Below are positions 57,798-62,612 of a stretch of 62,612 nucleotides of DNA, one piece after another. Position 1 is the first letter of the stretch, and each line of letters opens with the position of its first letter. A program made the translations under genes and the position numbers. The notes beneath the pieces were generated by a model, which saw only the letters and a program-made list of their open reading frames with translations, ran no database searches and was not told the DNA's origin. The stretch is from JAWVZH01 sp033722295 (GTDB lineage: Bacteria; Bacteroidota; Bacteroidia; Chitinophagales; Saprospiraceae): NCBI GenBank assembly GCA_033722295.1, contig JAWVZH010000002.1:1-62612 (forward strand), given 5' to 3'.

Positions 57798-58130
57798 ATG
57801 TCTAAGAAGAGATTTGAACCTAAAATGAAGTTGAAAAAAGGCGACAAGGTTGTCGTTATCACAGGCGCTGATAAAGGTAAGTCAGGAAGTGTTCTTGAAG
57901 TAATAGCAGAAAAGAATCGCATCGTTGTGGATGGTGTGAACGTCAGGAAGAAGCACACCAAGCCGACCAACGACAACCCCGGTGGAATAAACGAGATCAC
58001 TGCGCCGATACATGCATCCAATGTGATGCTGCTTGACCCTAAAAGTGGAGACCCTACAAGAGTGGGAAGGAAAGAGGTTGATGGAAAGTTGCAAAGATAT
58101 TCTAAGAATTCAGGTGAAATCATAAGGTGA
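57798..58130 (+). CDS. rplX: 50S ribosomal protein uL24
   Basis: 110 residues. The KOW motif KLKKGDKVVVITGADKGKSGSVLEV and the following IVVDGVNVRKKHTKPT strand are typical of this assembly initiator. The TGA stop overlaps the rplE ATG (TGATG), so rplE is translationally coupled. Confidence 0.96.
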   Translation: MSKKRFEPKMKLKKGDKVVVITGADKGKSGSVLEVIAEKNRIVVDGVNVRKKHTKPTNDNPGGINEITAPIHASNVMLLDPKSGDPTRVGRKEVDGKLQRYSKNSGEIIR

Positions 58131-58687
58131 TGAGTTACGTACCTAGACTGAAAGAAAAATATTTGAAGGAAGTAGCACCCAAGCTGCGAGAGGAGTTCAA
58201 CTATGGCTCTGTCATGGAAATTCCAAGGATCGAAAAGATCTGTTTGAATCAGGGACTGGGTAGTGCTACTGAAGATAAAAAGGTAATTGCGACCGCAGTT
58301 GATGAAATGTCCCTGATAGCAGGGCAGAAGGCTGTGGAAACGAAAGCCAGAAAGTCTATCTCGAACTTTAAGTTGAGAGAGGATATGACGATAGGTGCCA
58401 GAGTGACCCTGCGTCAGAGTAGAATGTATGAGTTCCTGGACAGGTTGATCTCTGTTGCGCTGCCACGTGTGAGGGACTTTCGGGGCATTAGTGACAAGAG
58501 TTTTGATGGCAGGGGTAATTACTCATTGGGCATCCAGGAACAGATCATCTTCCCTGAGATAGATCTGGATAAAGTGACGCGAATATCCGGTATGGATATC
58601 ACGATCGTAACTACGGCAAAGACAGATAGAGAGGCCCTGGAGTTGTTGAAACTGATGGGTCTTCCATTTAAAAATCAAAGAAATTAA
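58130..58687 (+). CDS. rplE: 50S ribosomal protein uL5
   Basis: 185 residues from the ATG at 58130; a GTG at 58127 is possible, but the ATG in the TGATG overlap is preferred. The core IEKICLNQGLGSATEDKKVI, KARKSISNFKLREDMTIGARVTLRQSRMYEFLDRLISVALPRVRDFRG and the C-terminal IVTTAKTDREALELLKLMGLPF are diagnostic. uL5 binds 5S rRNA. Confidence 0.96.
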   Translation: MSYVPRLKEKYLKEVAPKLREEFNYGSVMEIPRIEKICLNQGLGSATEDKKVIATAVDEMSLIAGQKAVETKARKSISNFKLREDMTIGARVTLRQSRMYEFLDRLISVALPRVRDFRGISDKSFDGRGNYSLGIQEQIIFPEIDLDKVTRISGMDITIVTTAKTDREALELLKLMGLPFKNQRN

Positions 58688-58693
58688 TATCCG

Positions 58694-58963
58694 ATGGCAA
58701 AGAAATCGATCATAGCACGACAGGCCAAGAGAGAAAGAATGGTGGCCAAGCAGGCTGAGCTGAGAAAGAAGCTAAAGGAGGAAGGCGACTGGGAGGCATT
58801 GGACAAATTGCCTAGAAATGGTTCACCGGTAAGATTGAAGAATAGGTGTAAGTTGACCGGTCGTCCGAAAGGCTATATGCGCAAATTTGGTTTGTGCAGG
58901 GTCGTATTCAGAGAATTGGCACTCGAGGGTAAGATCCCCGGTGTAACAAAAGCCAGTTGGTAA
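58694..58963 (+). CDS. rpsN: 30S ribosomal protein uS14 (zinc-free long form)
   Basis: 89 residues. The start MAKKSIIARQAKRERMVAKQ and the tail VRLKNRCKLTGRPKGYMRKFGLCRVVFRELALEGKIPGVTKASW are the long C-minus type: the four-cysteine zinc site of the short form is not present. uS14 binds the 16S 3' domain near the A site. Follows rplE by six bases. Confidence 0.95.
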   Translation: MAKKSIIARQAKRERMVAKQAELRKKLKEEGDWEALDKLPRNGSPVRLKNRCKLTGRPKGYMRKFGLCRVVFRELALEGKIPGVTKASW

Positions 58964-58981
58964 TTTTAAAATAATCATTGA

Positions 58982-59392
58982 ATGGCATATACAGATCCAA
59001 TAGGAGATTATTTGACTCGAATCAGAAACGCACAGTTGGCGGGTCATCGAGTAGTGGAGATCCCTTCGTCAAGAATGAAGAAATCTATCACCGAGCTCTT
59101 GTATGACAGTGGTTTCATTTATCGCTATAAGTTCGAGGACAAGAGCAAGGAAAATGTTCAGGGTTTGATAAAGATCGCCCTCAAGTATGATCCGGTGACC
59201 AAAGAGCCGATCATCAAGGGCCTTAAAAGAGCGAGCCGTCCGGGATTGCGTAGGTACGCTCCGGCGGACGATATTCCAAGAGTTCTGAACGGGCTGGGAA
59301 TTGCCATCGTTTCCACCTCTAAAGGTCTGATGACTGGAAAGCAGGCAGCAGCCCAGAACATTGGTGGAGAAGTAATTTGTTACGTCTATTAA
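58982..59392 (+). CDS. rpsH: 30S ribosomal protein uS8
   Basis: 136 residues. The conserved DPIGDYLTRIRNAQLAGHRVVEIPSSRMK N-terminus and the C-terminal GLGIAIVSTSKGLMTGKQAAAQNIGGEVICYVY are typical. uS8 organises the 16S central domain and, in proteobacteria, represses the spc operon. Ten bases before rplF. Confidence 0.97.
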   Translation: MAYTDPIGDYLTRIRNAQLAGHRVVEIPSSRMKKSITELLYDSGFIYRYKFEDKSKENVQGLIKIALKYDPVTKEPIIKGLKRASRPGLRRYAPADDIPRVLNGLGIAIVSTSKGLMTGKQAAAQNIGGEVICYVY

Positions 59393-59401
59393 TACAGTAT
59401 T

Positions 59402-59956
59402 ATGTCACGTATAGGAAACGCGCCAATAGATCTACCATCTGGGGTCACTGTTGAAGTGTCCAAAGGGAATGCGGTAACCGTAAAGGGACCAAAAGGTGAA
59501 ATAACAGAACGGATCGATCCTGATCTGACTATTAAGGTCGAAGACGGAACCATAACCGTAGATAGACCAACAGATCAGAAGAGACATAAGTCCATGCATG
59601 GCCTTTACAGGTCCATCCTGGATAATATGGTTTCCGGTGTGGCTGACGGTGTTACAAAAGAACTTGAATTGGTAGGAGTGGGATACAGGGTTAGCAATAC
59701 AGGAAATCTCCTTGAAATTTCAGTTGGGTATTCTCACCCGATCATGTTCTATGTTCCCGATGAGATAAATGTCTCAACAGCTATGGAAAAGGGTAAGAAT
59801 CCTACCATTCGACTGGAGGGCGTTGACAAACAGTTGATCGGGCAGGTAGCATCCAAGATCAGGTCGTTCAGAAAACCTGAGCCTTATAAAGGAAAAGGCA
59901 TTAAATATGCCGATGAAAGATTAAGAAGAAAGGCTGGTAAAACAGCAGCTAAATAA
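59402..59956 (+). CDS. rplF: 50S ribosomal protein uL6
   Basis: 184 residues with the usual two-fold duplicated structure. Markers: MSRIGNAPIDLPSGVTVEV, NMVSGVADGVTKELELVGVGYR and the C-terminal VASKIRSFRKPEPYKGKGIKYADERLRRKAGK. uL6 sits near the factor-binding site. Followed by rplR after seven bases. Confidence 0.97.
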   Translation: MSRIGNAPIDLPSGVTVEVSKGNAVTVKGPKGEITERIDPDLTIKVEDGTITVDRPTDQKRHKSMHGLYRSILDNMVSGVADGVTKELELVGVGYRVSNTGNLLEISVGYSHPIMFYVPDEINVSTAMEKGKNPTIRLEGVDKQLIGQVASKIRSFRKPEPYKGKGIKYADERLRRKAGKTAAK

Positions 59957-59962
59957 TAGAGT

Positions 59963-60316
59963 ATGGCATTTTCTAAAGTACAGAGACGAAGGAAAATCAA
60001 GCTGGGCATCAAGGATAAGGTCAGGGGCACTTCGGAAAAGCCGAGACTGGCTGTCTATCGAAGTAACAAAGCTCTTTATTGTCAGTTGATCAATGACCTG
60101 ACCGGAGAGACCATTATCAGTGCCAACACCCTGGACAAAGAGATCAAGGGGGAAGGCAACAGATGTGACCTGGCTAAGAAAACAGGCGAACTCCTGGCCA
60201 AACGCGCAAAGGAGATAAATGTCGAAGAAGTCGTCTTTGACAGAGCCGGATATCTATATCATGGAAGAGTAAAAGCTTTGGCGGAAGGTGCTCGCGAGGG
60301 TGGCCTCAAATTCTAA
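59963..60316 (+). CDS. rplR: 50S ribosomal protein uL18
   Basis: 117 residues. The RRRKIKLGIKDKVRGTSEKPRLAVYRSNKALYCQLIND strand region and the C-terminal VVFDRAGYLYHGRVKALAEGAREGGLKF are diagnostic. uL18 binds 5S rRNA together with uL5. The rpsE ATG is 12 bases downstream. Confidence 0.97.
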   Translation: MAFSKVQRRRKIKLGIKDKVRGTSEKPRLAVYRSNKALYCQLINDLTGETIISANTLDKEIKGEGNRCDLAKKTGELLAKRAKEINVEEVVFDRAGYLYHGRVKALAEGAREGGLKF

Positions 60317-60327
60317 ATAAAATTGAA

Positions 60328-60849
60328 ATGGCAAAGACAGTTAGTCAAAAACGGGTAAGAGCAACAGACACCGAATTAAAAGAGAAACTGGTAGCATTGA
60401 ACCGTGTGGCCAAGGTGACCAAAGGTGGAAGAACTTTCAGTTTTTCAGCGATCGTGGTCGTTGGTAATGGCGATGGTGCTGTGGGTTACGGACTGGGAAA
60501 GGCCCGTGATGTCTCGGAGTGTATTGCTAAGGCTATTGACGATGGCAAGAAGAATCTGATCAAGGTGCCTATTCTCAAGGGAACTATCCCTCATGAGCAG
60601 CGAGGTAAATTTGGTGCAGGTAAGGTCTTTATACAACCTGCTTCTGATGGTACCGGTGTTATAGCCGGTGGAGCCATGAGAGCTGTTCTGGAAATAGCCG
60701 GTGTCCATAATGTCCTGGCCAAGTCCCAGGGGTCATCCAATCCACATAATGTGGTTAAGGCGACCATAGACGCATTGTCAAAATTGAGAGATCCATATGC
60801 TGTCGCAAAAGAACGCGGCATTACCCTTGAAAAACTATTTAAAGGCTAA
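60328..60849 (+). CDS. rpsE: 30S ribosomal protein uS5
   Basis: 173 residues. The N-terminal double-stranded RNA-binding-like domain (LNRVAKVTKGGRTFSFSAIVVVGNGDGAVGYGLGKARDV) and the C-terminal domain (AGGAMRAVLEIAGVHNVLAKSQGSSNPHNVVKATIDALSKL) are standard. uS5 lines the mRNA entry and helps fidelity. rpmD begins three bases after its stop. Confidence 0.97.
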   Translation: MAKTVSQKRVRATDTELKEKLVALNRVAKVTKGGRTFSFSAIVVVGNGDGAVGYGLGKARDVSECIAKAIDDGKKNLIKVPILKGTIPHEQRGKFGAGKVFIQPASDGTGVIAGGAMRAVLEIAGVHNVLAKSQGSSNPHNVVKATIDALSKLRDPYAVAKERGITLEKLFKG

Positions 60850-60851
60850 TT

Positions 60852-61031
60852 ATGGCAAAGTTGAAAGTGACCCAGGTTAAAAGTAGTATCGATCGCTCAA
60901 GGCGGCAAAAAGATACGTTGCAAGCCCTCGGTTTGAGAAAGATCAATCACACCGTGGAGCACGAAGCAACACCCCAGATTTTGGGAATGATCAAGCGCGT
61001 TGAGCACCTGGTCAAAGTTGATGAGGTATAA
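60852..61031 (+). CDS. rpmD: 50S ribosomal protein uL30
   Basis: 59 residues, read directly from the sequence: it starts MAKLKVTQVKSSIDRSRRQK and ends RVEHLVKVDEV. The motif LQALGLRKINHTVEHEATPQILGMI is the uL30 signature. The ATG is three bases after the rpsE stop, and the position between rpsE and rplO matches the spc operon order. The TAA ends at 61031. Confidence 0.95.
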   Translation: MAKLKVTQVKSSIDRSRRQKDTLQALGLRKINHTVEHEATPQILGMIKRVEHLVKVDEV

Positions 61032-61065
61032 TTTAGGTATTGATCCAAAGATTAAATGCTAAGAC

Positions 61066-61518
61066 ATGGAATTGCATGAATTGAAACCGGCCAAGGGCTC
61101 GGTCAAGAATCGAAAAAGAATCGCTAGAGGTGAGGGTAGTGGCAAAGGTGGCACCGCCACCCGAGGTCATAAAGGCGCCAAATCACGCTCTGGATACAAG
61201 CGCAAGCGCAATTTCGAAGGTGGTCAGATGCCACTGCAGATGCGGTTACCTAAGAGAGGATTCAATACTCCGAACAAGAAACAGGATCCGGTGGTGTTGA
61301 ACATAGGTCAACTCCAGTCTTTAAGTGAAAAATATGGGTTGAAGGAGATCTCTTTGGATTGGCTCAAGGAAAGGCGCATTATCCGAAAAACTGATGTACT
61401 TAAAATATTAGGAAAGGGAACCGTTTCTGCCTCACTCAAGATAGAGGCACATGCTGCATCAGAATCTGCAACTAAAGCCATCGAAGCTGCCGGTGGTGCT
61501 ATACAAATTGTACAATAA
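61066..61518 (+). CDS. rplO: 50S ribosomal protein uL15
   Basis: 150 residues. The Gly/Lys-rich N-terminal extension (KNRKRIARGEGSGKGGTATRGHKGAKSRSGYKRKRNFEGGQMPLQMRLPKRGF) threads into 23S rRNA; the globular C-terminus ends AAGGAIQIVQ. uL15 is needed late in 50S assembly. secY starts six bases after its stop, as in most bacteria. Confidence 0.96.
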   Translation: MELHELKPAKGSVKNRKRIARGEGSGKGGTATRGHKGAKSRSGYKRKRNFEGGQMPLQMRLPKRGFNTPNKKQDPVVLNIGQLQSLSEKYGLKEISLDWLKERRIIRKTDVLKILGKGTVSASLKIEAHAASESATKAIEAAGGAIQIVQ

Positions 61519-61524
61519 TACGGC

Positions 61525-62612
61525 ATGGATAAATTTTTTGAGACCCTGAGGAATATATGGAAGATCAAGGAGTTGAGGAACAGGATACTGTTCACGCTGG
61601 CTCTCTTATTCGTCTATAGATTTGGTTCCTTTGTTGTATTGCCCGGTGTCGTTCCTTCGGCGTTGGAAGCGGCAACACAGAATCAAAACAATCTATTCGG
61701 ACTGATCAATATGTTTACAGGTGGTGCATTTAATAATGCCGCCATCTTTGCATTGGGTATTATGCCCTATATCACGGCTTCCATTATTGTTCAGCTTCTC
61801 GGTTTCGCCGTCCCTTATTTTCAAAGATTACAACAGAAGGAAGGAGAGTCCGGACGTAAGAAAATTACCCAGATCACCCGACTTCTGACGGTGGCCATAA
61901 CACTCGTTCAAGGTGGTGGATACCTTACCTATATTGCGAGTATGCCGGGTGCCGTACATCCAGATGTGCCTTTGGGTATCTTCTGGATGTCCAACATTAT
62001 CATCCTTTCCACAGGAACCATATTCTCCATGTGGCTTGGTGAAAAGATCACGGATCGGGGAATTGGTAACGGTATTTCTCTTTTGATCATGATAGGGATC
62101 ATCGCAGCACTTCCAAGCGCGTTGATCTTTGAGTTCCAGTCTCAGTTGAGCAACAACGGACTGCTCATCTTTATCGTTGAACTGGCGTTGTTCTTCGCCA
62201 TTACAATGGTAACGGTAATGATCGTCCAGGGTGTGAGGCGCATACCGATTCAATTTGCGAAGCGCATGGTAGGTCGGGCCAAAGGAACCGTGCCGGTGTC
62301 TGGCGTCAGGGACTATATCCCTTTGAAGGTGAATGCGGCTGGTGTAATGCCGATTATCTTCGCCCAGGCCATAATGTTTTTACCTGTTACCGTCGCCCAA
62401 TATCTTTTCGGTCAGGAGGCCTTGGCAACCAACTCGATTCTACAACAGCTGACAGATCCATTTTCATTTATATCCAGTGTATTTGCCTTTTTACTGGTCG
62501 TGATCTTTACCTATGTGTATACGGCGCTTCTGGTCAATCCTCAGCAATATGCGGAATATCTGAAGAGACAAAATGCATTCATCCCGGGTATCAAACCGGG
62601 TAAACCAACGGC
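61525..62612 (+). CDS. secY: Preprotein translocase subunit SecY, 3'-truncated by window edge
   Basis: 362 codons visible from the ATG at 61525; the frame is open to the edge. SecY forms the protein-conducting channel in the inner membrane. The N-terminus MDKFFETLRNIWKIKELRNRILFTL, the plug/second-helix region NMFTGGAFNNAAIFALGIMPYITASIIVQLL, the loop GRKKITQITRLLTV, and the cytosolic loop RRIPIQFAKRMVGR are all characteristic, and about eight of the ten transmembrane helices are present. The end of the protein lies beyond the window. Confidence 0.96.
   Translation, partial: MDKFFETLRNIWKIKELRNRILFTLALLFVYRFGSFVVLPGVVPSALEAATQNQNNLFGLINMFTGGAFNNAAIFALGIMPYITASIIVQLLGFAVPYFQRLQQKEGESGRKKITQITRLLTVAITLVQGGGYLTYIASMPGAVHPDVPLGIFWMSNIIILSTGTIFSMWLGEKITDRGIGNGISLLIMIGIIAALPSALIFEFQSQLSNNGLLIFIVELALFFAITMVTVMIVQGVRRIPIQFAKRMVGRAKGTVPVSGVRDYIPLKVNAAGVMPIIFAQAIMFLPVTVAQYLFGQEALATNSILQQLTDPFSFISSVFAFLLVVIFTYVYTALLVNPQQYAEYLKRQNAFIPGIKPGKPT

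Overview
The window is a chromosomal segment of a Bacteroidota bacterium, most likely a Saprospiria-type organism (the phylum is confident, the class is an inference). Reasons: type IX secretion (T9SS) C-terminal sorting domains, giant HYR-repeat surface proteins, promoters that fit the Bacteroidota pattern TTG-N19/20-TAnnTTTG, little use of Shine-Dalgarno sequences, Bacteroidota-restricted families (DUF3127, SMUG2-type glycosylase, PIN-PhoH, fused E1 alpha/beta dehydrogenase), and a str-S10-spc ribosomal cluster without tuf between fusA and rpsJ. No rRNA, tRNA, CRISPR array, insertion sequence or phage gene was seen.

Region 1 (1-12650): two tandem, paralogous, very large secreted proteins. 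The first is cut by the window edge. Both are built from HYR/Ig-like modules rich in Asp-Asn-Cys, followed by a dockerin-like pair of repeats, a cohesin-like domain and a T9SS sorting tail. The first also carries a lamin-tail-like and a P-domain-like module. Each ends in a strong hairpin terminator, and the second has its own good promoter.

Region 2 (12700-31540): mostly housekeeping genes in short transcription units. They include a DUF3127 protein with an SSB-like acidic tip, a secreted protein of 22-residue W-x6-W repeats, Bcp peroxiredoxin, an M23 peptidase overlapping MeaB, a minimal iscS-iscU-iscA operon, small membrane proteins, a fused branched-chain 2-oxoacid dehydrogenase E1, an enoyl-CoA hydratase overlapping a SMUG2-type glycosylase, a T9SS-exported esterase, urocanate hydratase, a Cys/Lys-rich exported protein, a family 9 glycosyltransferase, a prohibitin-like protein and a DUF192 protein.

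Region 3 (31541-48830): a small cluster around rpsU (bS21) with two uncharacterised small proteins, PIN-PhoH, a heme-type TonB receptor, and a tight three-gene unit SDR - alpha-oxoamine synthase - two-domain VOC protein. That unit is the best candidate for an undescribed pathway: sphingoid or sulfonolipid base synthesis with an unexplained third partner. It is followed by a family 2 glycosyltransferase, a zinc-ribbon protein, SSB, an amidohydrolase, a polyprenyl synthase coupled to a DUF6695-like protein, and a GNAT acetyltransferase.

Region 4 (48990-62612): the str-S10-spc operon from rpsL to a 3'-truncated secY, 25 genes on the + strand. A promoter and a leader hairpin precede rpsL, and a possible internal promoter lies in the unusually long rpsC-rplP gap. 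rpmD (59 codons) was found by direct reading.

All functional calls rest on reading translated sequence and remembered family features; no database search was run.
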